Source: Woeseiaceae bacterium (GTDB lineage: Bacteria; Pseudomonadota; Gammaproteobacteria; Steroidobacterales; Woeseiaceae). From it: a stretch of DNA of 35,566 nucleotides. Below, one piece after another: positions 25,944 to 35,226 of this stretch. The notes below the pieces were generated by a model that was given only the letters and a program-made list of their open reading frames with translations, did not search any database and had not been told where the DNA came from. The number at the start of each line of letters is the position of its first letter. Within the stretch, counting starts at the first letter, position 1. The stretch spans positions 1 to 35,566 of the forward strand of contig JAJFKP010000032.1 of NCBI GenBank assembly GCA_021773135.1, written 5' to 3'. A program made the position numbers and the translations under genes.

Positions 25944-26702
25944 ATGAAGAAAACCAAACAGTTGGCACTGGACGGCAAAGTTGCTCTGGTTACCGGCGCA
26001 GCTCGACGTATTGGTGCAGCGATAGCGACCACGCTCCATTCAGCGGGCGCAGATGTTCTTATTCATTATCGGGGTTCGAAAGACGCAGCTGCGAATCTTG
26101 CTGCTCACCTGAATAGCAGCCGGGTCGACTCGGCAATGATCGTTCAGGCCGAACTCTGCCAGCCCGAGGCAGTAGAAAATTTGATTGGTGCGGCAATTCA
26201 GTGGGCTGATCGACTTGATGTATTAGTGAATAATGCGTCTTCATTTTACCCCACAGCGATTGGTCAAATTACGGAAGAAGCGTGGTCAGATCTCGTTGGA
26301 ACCAATTTGAAAGCGCCGCTTTTTCTGTCCCAGGCGGCAGCACCACATCTCGAGAAAACGCGTGGCAACATCGTTAACATCGTCGATATCCACGCGCGCA
26401 AGCCGCTGCGCGATCACCACATTTATGGCGCGGCGAAAGCAGGCCTGGTGATGCTCACGCAGTCATTCGCGAAAGACCTGGCACCGCGAGTTCGCGTAAA
26501 CGGAGTTGCTCCCGGTGCCATTGCGTGGCCGGAGAATGGCATGTCCGCTGCGGTCAAGGAGAACATTATCGCGCAAATTCCGCTGGGTGAGGCGGGACAG
26601 CCGTCCGATATTGCCAATGCTGTGCTTTTCCTGGTGCGCGACGCGCCCTATATGACCGGGCAAATCATTTCGATTGACGGTGGACGTTCCATCGGCTGGT
26701 AG
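25944..26702 (+). CDS. folM: Pteridine reductase-like short-chain dehydrogenase
   Basis: A 252-residue NAD(P)H-dependent reductase. The cofactor loop is TGAARRIG, whose TGxxxRxG form is typical of pteridine/dihydrofolate reductases of the PTR1/FolM type rather than FabG (TGxxxGIG). NNASSFYP, and the catalytic Tyr and Lys in YGAAKAG (with Asp replacing Ser in VNIVDIHARKP, as in the pteridine reductases) strengthen this. It probably reduces dihydromonapterin or dihydrofolate, which fits folB and folK nearby. The start at 25944 has a weak ribosome binding site; an upstream ATG at 25890 is possible. It ends 6 bp before the convergent S41 gene. Confidence 0.82.
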   Translation: MKKTKQLALDGKVALVTGAARRIGAAIATTLHSAGADVLIHYRGSKDAAANLAAHLNSSRVDSAMIVQAELCQPEAVENLIGAAIQWADRLDVLVNNASSFYPTAIGQITEEAWSDLVGTNLKAPLFLSQAAAPHLEKTRGNIVNIVDIHARKPLRDHHIYGAAKAGLVMLTQSFAKDLAPRVRVNGVAPGAIAWPENGMSAAVKENIIAQIPLGEAGQPSDIANAVLFLVRDAPYMTGQIISIDGGRSIGW

Positions 26703-26708
26703 CCTTTG

Positions 26709-28028
26709 TCAGAACGCACCGGCGAGTTTTTGCCAGACAGGACGATGCCGCAACTGGCGAGGCGTATGCCCGGCAAGCGCTGGTTTTCGAGAATTGGCTG
26801 TTGCAGCAGGCGGCGTGGGGCACGCACCATTTTCCAGCAGATAAAGAGCGGTTTCGAGGTTGGGATCCAGGTCGTCTCCGACCGCTATAGCCAGGTCATC
26901 GGCGGCAGGGCAGTTGACCGGGAGCCCGCCAAAATATCCACCCTCATCATTGGCGTTGAGCGTCTCGAATGCAGTTGGTCGCAGTATCTTGTCGCAGAAC
27001 TGAATGCCCAGCTGCCCGACCGGTTTTCCCAGTGTCGGTGAACCTACGATTGACACATTGGCATAGGGAAACATGCTGTTGGTTACCAGTTCACTTGCCG
27101 ATGCTGTTCGGTCCGTCGCTATCACGACGAGGCTGGATAGATTGATTGACACTGTGGGTTGCTCGAATAACGCGATCCGATTTGACAGCGAATTGTTATC
27201 GTTGAACTGGGTTTTCGAGAAAACCAGTCCGTCATTAACCGTGCCACCGAGGTAATCGCCGAGCAGTTCCGCAGTATCGACGCGGCCGCCGCCGTTGTAG
27301 CGAAGATCGATAATGACGTCGGTTACGCCTGCTTGGGCAAAGTCTGCAAAAACCGTCGCGAAGGTCTCGTGAGCGGTGCCAATGAATGAGGTCAGCAACA
27401 GGTAGCCGACCGAATTGCCACTTTGCAGGTCGATGATCCGCGTACGCGGCACTGGATCGATGGTCACCAGGCTCTTGTCGACGGTTACCTGGAACTCGCT
27501 ACTGTCCGGTCGACGCACCGTGAATTCAAGCGACGGCAACGCAAACAATTCACCGACACCCTCGTTGGACTCGATATCGGCGATGGTCCTGCCATTCAAC
27601 CTGACAATTCGCTGGCCGCGGGCGAATCCTGCGACCGCAGCAGGACTTTCGGCAAACACGCTCAGGAAGCGCAACTCATCAGCGGATTCGAAACGTGAAC
27701 TGAAACCGAAGCCTTCATATTGCCCTTCATTGAAGAACTGCGAATCGGCTGCGAGCTCATCGATATAGCTGTAATTGTCAAGCGGTTGCACGGAAATCAG
27801 ATCTTCGAGCAAATCATCGGCCGTTGCATAGGCGTCCAGGTCGACGACGTCGGGCAGCAGGTCATTCCAATAGTAAACATCGCGCATTGCGTCGAGAACA
27901 AACTGTTTTTGCTCATCGATCGGGCACTCAGCGGCAACCGGCGGGGCGCTTAGCGGACTGTCGGAACTGCCACATCCTGCCATTACGAGAACAGCAATAA
28001 GCACAGCAATGAACAAACGTTTAGGCAC
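26709..28028 (-). CDS. S41-family (C-terminal processing type) peptidase lipoprotein
   Basis: A 439-residue envelope protease. A signal peptide ends in the lipobox VMAGC, so the mature protein is probably lipid-anchored. A PDZ domain (about residues 110-190, with SPAAVAGFARGQRIVRLNG) precedes the S41 catalytic domain, where DLRYNGGG, the nucleophile Ser in TASASE and a Lys in TLGKPVG are visible. Substrate unknown. I chose the GTG at 28028 because GGGAG lies 6 bases upstream and the signal peptide starts there; a longer frame from 28118 has a non-signal N-terminus. Confidence 0.9.
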   Translation of the reverse strand: MPKRLFIAVLIAVLVMAGCGSSDSPLSAPPVAAECPIDEQKQFVLDAMRDVYYWNDLLPDVVDLDAYATADDLLEDLISVQPLDNYSYIDELAADSQFFNEGQYEGFGFSSRFESADELRFLSVFAESPAAVAGFARGQRIVRLNGRTIADIESNEGVGELFALPSLEFTVRRPDSSEFQVTVDKSLVTIDPVPRTRIIDLQSGNSVGYLLLTSFIGTAHETFATVFADFAQAGVTDVIIDLRYNGGGRVDTAELLGDYLGGTVNDGLVFSKTQFNDNNSLSNRIALFEQPTVSINLSSLVVIATDRTASASELVTNSMFPYANVSIVGSPTLGKPVGQLGIQFCDKILRPTAFETLNANDEGGYFGGLPVNCPAADDLAIAVGDDLDPNLETALYLLENGACPTPPAATANSRKPALAGHTPRQLRHRPVWQKLAGAF

Positions 28029-28133
28029 CAGCGGCTCCCGGAGTTGGCACACCCAGACGGCTGCTATTATTGCGTTATTGTTGCGGCAAACCCGTGACGG
28101 GTAGCCGATTTTGGGCATCCGGCTGAGCAGGAT

Positions 28134-28622
28134 TTATAAGACCAGGTCTTGTTTCGTGAGCAGTTCCGGCCCGTGTTCGAATTCCGCCCAGTGAGCACGC
28201 ATTGGCCTGCCGGTGCCGGGATGAACACAATCAGGCGCAATCTCCGCCAACGGCCCAAGCACGAAAGCATAGTCCAGCACGTCTTTGCGCGGCACGTGCA
28301 CGGGCGGCTCGTCGATGATCAGATCGTCATACAGCAAAAGATCGATATCCAGCGTCCTGGACATGAATGCGCTTGCGCCGCGCTCGCGCCCCGACAGCGC
28401 GTGAATCTCTTCAAGCTGCTGCCAGACTTCGGTGGGCGACTGCTCTGTTTCAATGCACGCGACTGCATTAAGAAAGTCCTGTCCATCAAAGCCAATCGCC
28501 TTGTTGCGGTAAACAGGCGAAATCGTCAATACGCTGAATCGCCGCCGCAATTCACGCGCACACAGGCGCAGATTCTGCTCGGGTTTTTTGTTGCTGCCGA
28601 GGCCCAAGTAGGCAATCGACAA
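28134..28622 (-). CDS. folK: 2-amino-4-hydroxy-6-hydroxymethyldihydropteridine pyrophosphokinase
   Basis: Transfers pyrophosphate from ATP to hydroxymethyl-dihydropterin, the step before dihydropteroate synthase in folate synthesis. The 162-residue form begins SIAYLGLGSN and carries SPVYRNKAIG, QDFLNAV and RTLDIDLLLYDD with the Mg-binding aspartates. The TTG start at 28622 has AAGGAA 7 bases upstream and lies 4 bases after the folB stop; a longer ATG frame from 28673 would overlap folB by 47 bp and add a non-conserved N-terminus. Confidence 0.92.
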   Translation of the reverse strand: MSIAYLGLGSNKKPEQNLRLCARELRRRFSVLTISPVYRNKAIGFDGQDFLNAVACIETEQSPTEVWQQLEEIHALSGRERGASAFMSRTLDIDLLLYDDLIIDEPPVHVPRKDVLDYAFVLGPLAEIAPDCVHPGTGRPMRAHWAEFEHGPELLTKQDLVL

Positions 28623-28626
28623 CGGA

Positions 28627-28998
28627 CTATTCCTTGCACCGATAAATCTTGATACCGACACCCTTCGCCCCACGGATTGCGCCAGGCTTGTTTACCTCTA
28701 CCCGAATCCATGGCACGTCAAATTCGGCCAGGACAGTTTCTGCTATTTTTTCCGCCATCGTCTCGACAAGTTGAAACCCGGAATCGGCGACGTACTGCTG
28801 GACGCGCTTGGCGACACTTTTGTAGTTCAACGTATCGTCAATACTGTCGCTCGCCGCCGCGCGACGAATGTCTGCGCCCATTTCGAGGTCGATGCTGACC
28901 GTCTGTTTGATTTTCCGTTCCCAGTCCCAGATGCCAACCGTAGTTTCGATCCGCATGTCGCTCAGAAAAATCGTGTCCGGGTAAGCGTCGTCGTCCAT
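28627..28998 (-). CDS. folB: Dihydroneopterin aldolase
   Basis: A 123-residue cytoplasmic aldolase of folate synthesis that cleaves dihydroneopterin to hydroxymethyl-dihydropterin and glycolaldehyde. It has FLSDMRIETTVGIWDWERK, LNYKSVAKRV, the ETMAEKIAE helix and VEVNKPGAIRGAKGVGI with the conserved Lys. Length is usual. It starts 11 bp after tsaD and is followed by folK in the same operon, so the product passes to the next enzyme. Confidence 0.95.
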   Translation of the reverse strand: MDDDAYPDTIFLSDMRIETTVGIWDWERKIKQTVSIDLEMGADIRRAAASDSIDDTLNYKSVAKRVQQYVADSGFQLVETMAEKIAETVLAEFDVPWIRVEVNKPGAIRGAKGVGIKIYRCKE

Positions 28999-29009
28999 AT
29001 GCGTCTTTC

Positions 29010-30026
29010 CTAGCTTGCGGCCAGCGGTGTGGCCAACGTGTCCAGTGACCAGCGTGCGGTGGCCTGAATGTCGGCGGGTGGCTGCGCGTCTGCAAGGCGC
29101 AGTGCGCCCGCGATGGCAATCATCGCCCCGTTGTCAGTGCAGAATTTCAGGCGTGGATAATGGACCGTGCCCTGAAATTGATGCGTCAGTTCGGCGCGCA
29201 GAAGCCTGTTGGCACCGACACCGCCGGCCACAACAATCCTATCGGCATTTTTAGCACGGGCAGCCTTGAGCGTCCGCGCGACCAGCGTATCAATTGCCGC
29301 GCGCTGAAAGGATGCCGCAATATCGGCCCTGGCCTCGTCCAGCATTCCCGCCGCCTCGTTCTCCCGGACCTTACGCATCACCGCGGTCTTCAGGCCACTG
29401 AAACTGAAGTCGAACCCGTCGCGATGCAGCATCGGCCGGGGAAAATCCAGGGCCTTGTCATCGCCCTCTTCCGCGAGCCTCGCCAACGCGGGACCCCCGG
29501 GATAGCCGAGATCAAGCAGCTTGGCCGTTTTATCGAATGCCTCGCCGACGGCATCGTCCAGCGTGCTGCCGAGGACCGTGTAGGCACCGAGTGCCGCAAC
29601 CCATACCAGCATGGTATGCCCGCCAGAGACCAGCAGCGCCAGAAACGGGTAGTCCGGCGGGTTGTCCTCCAGCATCGGGGCAAGCAGGTGGCCTTCCATA
29701 TGGTGCACGGGTATGACCGGACACCCCCACGACAGCCCGAGTCCATTCGCCATGCCAGCGCCCACCATGAGTGCGCCCACGAGTCCGGGTCCGGCCGTAT
29801 AGGCAATGGCGTCGGGCCGCTCGACCTGGGCTTCGGCCAGCACCTGCTGAATGAGGGGTAGCAGCCGCCGGAGATGGTCTCTTGAGGCGATTTCGGGAAC
29901 AACGCCGCCATAAATGGCGTGCAGGTCAACCTGGCTGTGCAGCGCCTCGGCCACCAGCCCGTGTTCCGTGTCATACAGCGCCACGCCCGTCTCGTCGCAG
30001 CTCGTTTCCAGTCCCAGTATCAGCAT
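29010..30026 (-). CDS. tsaD: tRNA N6-threonylcarbamoyladenosine transferase TsaD
   Basis: The catalytic subunit that transfers the threonylcarbamoyl group to A37 of ANN-decoding tRNAs with TsaB and TsaE. The 338-residue ASKHA-fold protein starts [14 protein letters not shown], and has the metal-binding [30 protein letters not shown] and the [13 protein letters not shown] region. Divergent from rpsU with 149 bp between, the common gammaproteobacterial order. The isoleucine tRNA with a CAU anticodon at the window's end is a plausible substrate class. Confidence 0.97.
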   Translation of the reverse strand: MLILGLETSCDETGVALYDTEHGLVAEALHSQVDLHAIYGGVVPEIASRDHLRRLLPLIQQVLAEAQVERPDAIAYTAGPGLVGALMVGAGMANGLGLSWGCPVIPVHHMEGHLLAPMLEDNPPDYPFLALLVSGGHTMLVWVAALGAYTVLGSTLDDAVGEAFDKTAKLLDLGYPGGPALARLAEEGDDKALDFPRPMLHRDGFDFSFSGLKTAVMRKVRENEAAGMLDEARADIAASFQRAAIDTLVARTLKAARAKNADRIVVAGGVGANRLLRAELTHQFQGTVHYPRLKFCTDNGAMIAIAGALRLADAQPPADIQATARWSLDTLATPLAAS

Positions 30027-30085
30027 AGGCGGCGCATCATACCTTTTTGTCGCGCCGGAACTCGCCCAAATCGCTGATTTTTGCT

Positions 30086-30114
30086 TTGCAAATTGCCCTG
30101 AGGGCCGATATCAT
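30086..30114 (+). promoter_or_regulatory. Sigma-70 promoter of rpsU
   Basis: TTGCAA (30086-30091), a 17-base spacer and TATCAT (30109-30114). It would give a leader of about 55 bases before rpsU and is the probable entry promoter of the rpsU-yqeY-dnaG-rpoD cluster. Confidence 0.65.
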
Positions 30115-30175
30115 GATTGGTTCAGTCCCGGCCCTGTGTCGGGTTTCTTTGTATTTGAAGTAGACAGAAATTCGT

Positions 30176-30391
30176 ATGCCGAGTGTTCGTGTAAAAGAAA
30201 ATGAGTATTTCGACGCCGCGTTGCGTCGATTCAAGCGTGCTTGTGAGAAGGCTGGCGTCCTGACGGAACTCCGTCGACGTGAATTCTATGAGAAGCCAAC
30301 GCAGGAAAGAAAGCGCAAGAAAGCCGCTGCGGTGAAACGCCACCTGAAGCGTGTGTCGCGCGAGGCGTCCCGACGAAAGCGCCTCTATTAA
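30176..30391 (+). CDS. rpsU: 30S ribosomal protein S21
   Basis: A 71-residue small-subunit protein that helps 16S rRNA base-pair with mRNA at initiation. It begins [20 protein letters not shown] and ends in the strongly basic RRKRLY. It is the first gene of the macromolecular-synthesis cluster, followed by yqeY, dnaG and rpoD. A long antisense frame over this gene is a shadow. Confidence 0.98.
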   Translation: MPSVRVKENEYFDAALRRFKRACEKAGVLTELRRREFYEKPTQERKRKKAAAVKRHLKRVSREASRRKRLY

Positions 30392-30457
30392 TAAGCGATC
30401 GATGATTTTTAATCGTCCCAATTTTCCAAGCGGCGTCTAAGCCGGTTGGCGCCCGTT

Positions 30458-30904
30458 ATGTCTCTTAAGGGCAAGATTCTCGACGACGTCAAGGGTGCTA
30501 TGAAAGCCGGCGAGAAAGAGCGGCTTAAAGTGTTGCGCCTGATTACCGCCGCGATCAAACAGGTAGAGGTAGACGAACGCATCGAACTCGACGATGCCGC
30601 AGTCTTAAACATCCTGAACAGGATGGTGAAGCAGCGACGCGATTCAATCACCCAGTTTGAGCAGGGTAATCGTCAGGACCTGGCAGATATCGAGCAGGCA
30701 GAAATCGAAATTGTTGCTGAATATCTCCCCGAACAACTGTCTGATGCGGAACTCGATGCACTCATCGAAGATGCCATTTCTACAACCGGGGCTGAGAGTA
30801 TTCGCGACATGGGCAAGGTTATGGGCGCGATAAAATCGAAAGCCCAGGGCCGTGCTGACATGGGCGCCGTCGGCGGCAAAGTAAAGGCCCGACTCAGCCA
30901 ATAA
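30458..30904 (+). CDS. yqeY: GatB/YqeY-domain protein
   Basis: A 148-residue protein of the YqeY family, similar to the tail domain of the amidotransferase subunit GatB. Family starts of the form MSLKxxI agree with the ATG at 30458; an in-frame TTG at 30446 is less likely. GADMGAVGGKVKARL-type ending (RADMGAVGGKVKARL) is well conserved. Its function is not established; tRNA-related roles are inferred from GatB. It lies between rpsU and dnaG as in many gammaproteobacteria. Confidence 0.93.
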   Translation: MSLKGKILDDVKGAMKAGEKERLKVLRLITAAIKQVEVDERIELDDAAVLNILNRMVKQRRDSITQFEQGNRQDLADIEQAEIEIVAEYLPEQLSDAELDALIEDAISTTGAESIRDMGKVMGAIKSKAQGRADMGAVGGKVKARLSQ

Positions 30905-30993
30905 TCCGCAGGTAATTGCTGGCGAATGGCTGCTATTCTTGCGCTTCTTGAGGAACGATTCTCAGGGCGTCTGAACTAATAAAAATAACAATG

Positions 30994-31008
30994 CGGGGCC
31001 TGACCCCG
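30994..31008 (+). other. Short G+C-rich hairpin between yqeY and dnaG
   Basis: CGGGG (30994-30998) and CCCCG (31004-31008) form a tight stem. Without a T-tract it is probably a processing or attenuation structure at most; E. coli has a terminator upstream of dnaG in the same cluster. Confidence 0.3.
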
Positions 31009-31042
31009 GGCAGCGCAGTTGCGGGTGAATAGGCACAAGCAG

Positions 31043-32803
31043 ATGAGCGGACTTATCCCACAGCATTTTATAGATGACCTCATTACGCGAGCGGACATCG
31101 CAGAGGTTGTTGGCCGCAGGGTACAACTGAAGAAGGCCGGCAAAGAATTCAAGGGCTGCTGTCCGTTTCATGATGAGAAGACACCTTCATTTACGGTGAG
31201 CCCCGATAAAGGCTTCTATCATTGCTTCGGTTGTGGGGCCCACGGAACAGCGATTGGGTTTCTCATGGAACATGACCACATGGATTTCGTCGATGCGGTT
31301 GAAAGTCTTGCCAACAGCATGGGCATTGAGGTGCCGCGCGAGGAAGGACAGCGCCCTGCCCGCAGCTATGATGCGCTTTTTGAGCTCGTCGCTCGCGCCG
31401 GTCGCTACTTCGAATCACAGCTGAAGGGAAACCAGGCCGCGATCGAGTACATCAAGGCTCGCGGCATTGACGGCGGAACGGCGAAACGCTTTGGCATTGG
31501 CTATGCGCCGGCCGGCTGGAGCAATGTACTGGACAAGTTTGGCACTTCCCGGGAAGCCATCGATCGCCTGCTCGCTGCCGGCCTGATCATTCGCAAAGAC
31601 AATGGTCAACACTATGATCGCTTCCGTGATCGAATCATGTTCCCGATTCGTGATTCGCGCGGTCGCGTGATTGGTTTCGGCGGCCGTGTCCTGGCCGACG
31701 AAGAACCGAAATACCTGAATTCGCCGGAAACTGTCTTGTTTCACAAAGGCCGCGAACTATACGGACTGTACGAGGCGCGACAGGCCTTGCGCAGCATTGA
31801 AAGGCTGGTGATTGTCGAGGGTTACATGGATGTCATTGGCCTGGCGCGGCATGGCATCGATTTTGTAACAGCAACACTCGGCACCGCGACGACGGATGAG
31901 CACCTGAATCGCGTCTTCCGCGTCTGTGAAGAAATCGTTTTTTGTTTCGATGGTGACCGCGCAGGTCGCGCTGCCGCCTGGCGAGCACTTGAAAACGCCT
32001 TACCCCAGATCAGGCAAGGCAGGCAGATTCGATTCGTTTTTCTGCCGGACGGCCAGGACCCGGATTCGTTTGTGCAGGAACATGGCGCAGGTGCGTTCGA
32101 AGAGGCACTAAACACGGCGCTGCCGTTGTCGGATTTTCTCATCGAGGAACTTTCACGCCAGGTTGACATGAACTCTGTGGATGGCCTGGCCCGGATGGCC
32201 GAGCTCGCCCGCCCCCTGCTTTCGAAGATTCCGGCAGGCGTCTACAAGGAATTGCTGACTGAGCGCCTCGCCGGCGTCGTGGGCCTGCCGACGGAGAAAC
32301 TGGAATCCATCATTCGCAAGGATGTCGCCAGGCAGCCCAAGCACAGTTCGATGCCTGCCGCCCGCCCAAAACCCAGAGCAAGGGGAACGGGCAATCCATC
32401 GATCATTCGACGGGCAATAACGCTCTTGCTGCACCAGCCTGGTGCCGGGCAGAGCCTCGACGTGGAGAAACTGGTCGGCGTTTCCAAACCGGGCGCCGAT
32501 TTATTGCGCGACCTGATTGAAACCGTCCAGGCCGAACCCACTATCACTACCGCGGGGCTACTCGAGCGCTGGCGAAGCCATGAAGACGGTCGGCACCTGG
32601 GAACGCTCGCAGCAACCGAGCTGCCGGAATCCGAAGAATTTGACGCTGGCGCCGAGCTGGCCAACTGCATCGCGCAGCTGGCCGTGACCGCGCGCAAGGA
32701 TCGAATCGATTTTCTCATTGAAAAACAGACACTTAAAGATCTCTCAGAGCTTGAAAGAAGCGAGCTGAGGGCATTGAGCCAGGGATCCGCATTTAGCGGA
32801 TAA
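31043..32803 (+). CDS. dnaG: DNA primase
   Basis: Makes RNA primers for replication together with the replicative helicase. The 586-residue protein has the N-terminal zinc finger with Cys40, His43, Cys61 and Cys64, the catalytic core with FRDRIMFPIRDSRGRVIGFGGR, the TOPRIM segment LVIVEGYMDVIGLARHG and FDGDRAGRAAA, and a C-terminal helicase-binding domain (about residues 440-586). I chose the ATG at 31043 (MSGLIPQHFIDDL), where relatives begin; the upstream start at 31019 adds eight unconserved residues. Confidence 0.96.
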   Translation: MSGLIPQHFIDDLITRADIAEVVGRRVQLKKAGKEFKGCCPFHDEKTPSFTVSPDKGFYHCFGCGAHGTAIGFLMEHDHMDFVDAVESLANSMGIEVPREEGQRPARSYDALFELVARAGRYFESQLKGNQAAIEYIKARGIDGGTAKRFGIGYAPAGWSNVLDKFGTSREAIDRLLAAGLIIRKDNGQHYDRFRDRIMFPIRDSRGRVIGFGGRVLADEEPKYLNSPETVLFHKGRELYGLYEARQALRSIERLVIVEGYMDVIGLARHGIDFVTATLGTATTDEHLNRVFRVCEEIVFCFDGDRAGRAAAWRALENALPQIRQGRQIRFVFLPDGQDPDSFVQEHGAGAFEEALNTALPLSDFLIEELSRQVDMNSVDGLARMAELARPLLSKIPAGVYKELLTERLAGVVGLPTEKLESIIRKDVARQPKHSSMPAARPKPRARGTGNPSIIRRAITLLLHQPGAGQSLDVEKLVGVSKPGADLLRDLIETVQAEPTITTAGLLERWRSHEDGRHLGTLAATELPESEEFDAGAELANCIAQLAVTARKDRIDFLIEKQTLKDLSELERSELRALSQGSAFSG

Positions 32804-32829
32804 ATATAGATCAAATACGGTCAAATCAG

Positions 32830-32835
32830 TATAAT
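32830..32835 (+). promoter_or_regulatory. Perfect -10 hexamer upstream of rpoD
   Basis: TATAAT lies about 38 bases before the rpoD start. The region 17 bases upstream (TAGATC) is a poor -35, so it may be weak or need another factor. An internal promoter for rpoD is known in related clusters. Confidence 0.4.
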
Positions 32836-32872
32836 TGGTCGTTTGCATTTTTTACGCAGAGGGAAATTTGTC

Positions 32873-34699
32873 TTGACGGAAAAACGCACAGTCATCAGTA
32901 GCAGCAAGCAAGCCCAACAGTTGAAGGAATTGATTGCACGGGGCAAGGAGCAAGGCTACCTGACCTACGCAGAGGTCAATGACCATCTGCCCAACGATAT
33001 CGTCGATCCCGAGCAGATTGAGGAAATCGTCAACATGATTAACGACATGGGTATCGCCGTTCACGAAAAGGCGCCTGATGTTGATTCGATAACATTGTCA
33101 GAAACTGCGGTTTCAAACGATGACGAAGACGCTGCCGTTGAGGCGGAAGCCGCACTGGCAACCGTTGACGCCGAGTTTGGCCGAACGACAGACCCGGTGC
33201 GCATGTACATGCGCGAGATGGGTACGGTCGAACTGCTAACCCGGCAGGGCGAGATCGAAATCGCCAAGCGCATCGAAGACGGCCTGAACCAGGTCAAATA
33301 TCATATGGCACATTTCCCGCCAACCATCGAGAAGCTGATCGAGGTTGCCGATGCTGTCAATGCCGGCGAGACCAGAATGCAGGACTTTGTGGTTGGCTTT
33401 ATTGACCCGAATGCACCGGACGAGATCAAGTCGCCAGTACAGAAGACAGACGATGACGACGACGATGACGAAGTCGTGGACACGGGTCCAGATCCGGAAG
33501 AAGTTGCCGCACGCTCGAAGAAGATCAAGCGACTTTTCAAGCGTTCGCTTACCGCGATCGATAAATATGGCGCCAAGGACAAAAAGACCGTCAAGGTTCA
33601 GGGAGAGCTTGCCGACCAATTGATGGAACTCAAACTGGCGCCGAAATTGACGGACGTGCTGGTACGAAACCTGCGCGCATCAGTTTCGGTCATCCGCACG
33701 CAGGAACGGCAGGTCATGCAAATCTGCGTGCGTGACGCAGGAATGCCAAGGAAGGACTTCCTGGCGAGCTTCCCGAAGAGCGAGACAGATCTTTCCTGGA
33801 TCGAAAAACATATCCGGGCCAAGCGCAAGCATTCCTCGGTTCTCGGCAAACTGCGAGACGATGTATTGCGCGCGCAGCGCAAGCTGCTCGCGGTAGAAAC
33901 CCTGACGAACCTGAAGATTGCTGAAATCAAGGAAATCAATCGCCAGATGTCCATTGGCGAAGCCAAGGCGCGGCGGGCGAAAAAAGAAATGGTGGAGGCC
34001 AACCTGCGCCTCGTGATCTCAATCGCGAAGAAGTACACAAACCGTGGGCTGCAGTTCCTGGATCTCATCCAGGAGGGCAATATCGGGCTGATGAAGGCAG
34101 TCGATAAATTCGAATATCGACGCGGTTACAAATTCTCGACTTACGCCACCTGGTGGATTCGCCAGGCAATCACGCGCTCAATTGCTGACCAGGCAAGAAC
34201 CATCCGCATTCCGGTGCATATGATCGAAACGATTAACAAACTAAACCGGATTTCGCGCCAGATGTTGCAGGAAATGGGTCGTGAGCCTCTCCCCGACGAG
34301 CTGGCCGAGCGCATGGAAATGCCGGAGGACAAGGTCCGCAAGGTCTTGAAAATTGCGAAAGAGCCAATCTCAATGGAAACGCCGATCGGCGACGACGAAG
34401 ATTCGCACCTGGGTGATTTCATCGAAGACCAGACCGTGCATTCTCCTGTTGATTCGGCAACCTCAGAGGGCCTGAAGGAAACGACCCATTCGGTTCTTGC
34501 CGGGCTGACCCCGCGCGAAGCGAAAGTTTTGCGCATGCGATTTGGCATTGACATGAATACTGATCACACGCTGGAAGAAGTCGGCAAACAGTTCGACGTG
34601 ACTCGCGAGCGTATACGGCAGATAGAAGCCAAAGCGCTACGTAAATTACGGCACCCGACCCGTTCGGATCAGTTGAGAAGTTTCCTGATCGAGGACTGA
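32873..34699 (+). CDS. rpoD: RNA polymerase primary sigma factor RpoD (sigma-70)
   Basis: Directs RNA polymerase to housekeeping promoters. The 608-residue protein has region 1.1 ([24 protein letters not shown]), region 1.2 ([21 protein letters not shown]), a non-conserved insertion with an acidic run (nt 33448-33479), region 2 ([26 protein letters not shown] and [10 protein letters not shown]), region 3 and region 4 with the -35-binding helix-turn-helix ([19 protein letters not shown]). The start is probably TTG at 32873, with AGAGGGA 8 bases upstream; an in-frame TTG at 32843 is not supported by a binding site. Confidence 0.97.
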   Translation: MTEKRTVISSSKQAQQLKELIARGKEQGYLTYAEVNDHLPNDIVDPEQIEEIVNMINDMGIAVHEKAPDVDSITLSETAVSNDDEDAAVEAEAALATVDAEFGRTTDPVRMYMREMGTVELLTRQGEIEIAKRIEDGLNQVKYHMAHFPPTIEKLIEVADAVNAGETRMQDFVVGFIDPNAPDEIKSPVQKTDDDDDDDEVVDTGPDPEEVAARSKKIKRLFKRSLTAIDKYGAKDKKTVKVQGELADQLMELKLAPKLTDVLVRNLRASVSVIRTQERQVMQICVRDAGMPRKDFLASFPKSETDLSWIEKHIRAKRKHSSVLGKLRDDVLRAQRKLLAVETLTNLKIAEIKEINRQMSIGEAKARRAKKEMVEANLRLVISIAKKYTNRGLQFLDLIQEGNIGLMKAVDKFEYRRGYKFSTYATWWIRQAITRSIADQARTIRIPVHMIETINKLNRISRQMLQEMGREPLPDELAERMEMPEDKVRKVLKIAKEPISMETPIGDDEDSHLGDFIEDQTVHSPVDSATSEGLKETTHSVLAGLTPREAKVLRMRFGIDMNTDHTLEEVGKQFDVTRERIRQIEAKALRKLRHPTRSDQLRSFLIED

Positions 34700-34724
34700 C
34701 GGTATTTTATTGAATGGTGTATAT

Positions 34725-34752
34725 AAAAACCGGGCATTGCCCGGTTTTTTTT
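34725..34752 (+). terminator. Strong intrinsic terminator after rpoD, symmetric
   Basis: AAAACCGGGC (34726-34735), a 3-base loop and GCCCGG followed by eight T's (34745-34752). The A-tract mirrors the T-tract, so it can also stop the minus-strand HNH-like frame, whose stop lies just 4 bases away. Confidence 0.9.
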
Positions 34753-34755
34753 GGC

Positions 34756-35190
34756 CTAGGTCTTGAGCATGCAATTCGGGTTGTGAATTTCTTTGTGACA
34801 GTTTGAACAAACGAGATTGCATTTTCGCGCCTCGATCAAAATCGCAGACCACATTCGATTTGATAGTGAACGTAAATCCAGCAAGAACTTCTTGGCGGTT
34901 GCGACCTGGTGATGTGAATCCAGAGCCGCTATATTGCCGTTATACCTATATCGCGAGCAGCAATATCCCTGCTTCCTAACAAACGCTCTTTTTCGAGGTG
35001 GACCTCGACGCTGCTGAGCTCGACAGGACTGATGATTCTTGTTCGTGCCGTCAATCTTGCACCGACGTGAGCAGAAAAGACGCTGCCATCCGGCAAGGCT
35101 CCTCTTACATGTGACGCACCGACTCAGGTGTGGATCATGGGTGGACGGAACCCGGTGCTCGAGGCCGGGAATCGCGGCAAACTTGTCGGT
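34756..35190 (-). pseudogene. Decaying HNH endonuclease-like gene beside the intron-bearing tRNA
   Basis: The minus strand is open for 145 codons between a TAA (35193-35191) and TAG (34758-34756). In order it encodes CVTCKR, FCSRRCKIDG, a basic linker, RKQGYCCSRY, NIAALDSHHQVATAKKF, SNRMWSAILIEARKC and CSNCHKEIHNPNC. This is the layout of small HNH nucleases with zinc knuckles. No ATG, GTG or TTG lies in frame before the first knuckle; the nearest ATG (35138) is out of frame and meets a stop at once. At 34950-34948 a Tyr (TAT) stands where relatives, as I recall them, have the second Cys (TGT) of a C-x2-C pair. Loss of both start and metal ligand suggests a dying gene, although a CTG start (35127) cannot be excluded. 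It may once have been a homing endonuclease for the intron; that is inference. Confidence 0.7.
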
Positions 35191-35197
35191 TTAGCGA

Positions 35198-35226
35198 TGC
35201 TTAATTCCCGCCAGATCTGATAGAAT
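35198..35226 (+). promoter_or_regulatory. Candidate promoter of the interrupted tRNA gene
   Basis: TAGAAT (35221-35226) is a good -10, followed by the G+C-rich discriminator GCGGCC typical of stringently controlled stable-RNA promoters. The -35 (TGCTTA, 35198-35203) is weak. The leader up to 35325 holds the hairpin GATGCC/GGCATC (35282-35287 and 35291-35296). Confidence 0.4.

Noticed and set aside
29160-29861. A 233-codon frame opposite tsaD
   Set aside because: Antisense shadow of a well-recognised gene in G+C-rich sequence.
33440-33480. Acidic low-complexity run in rpoD as an anomaly
   Set aside because: It falls in the non-conserved region of primary sigma factors, where acidic insertions are normal.
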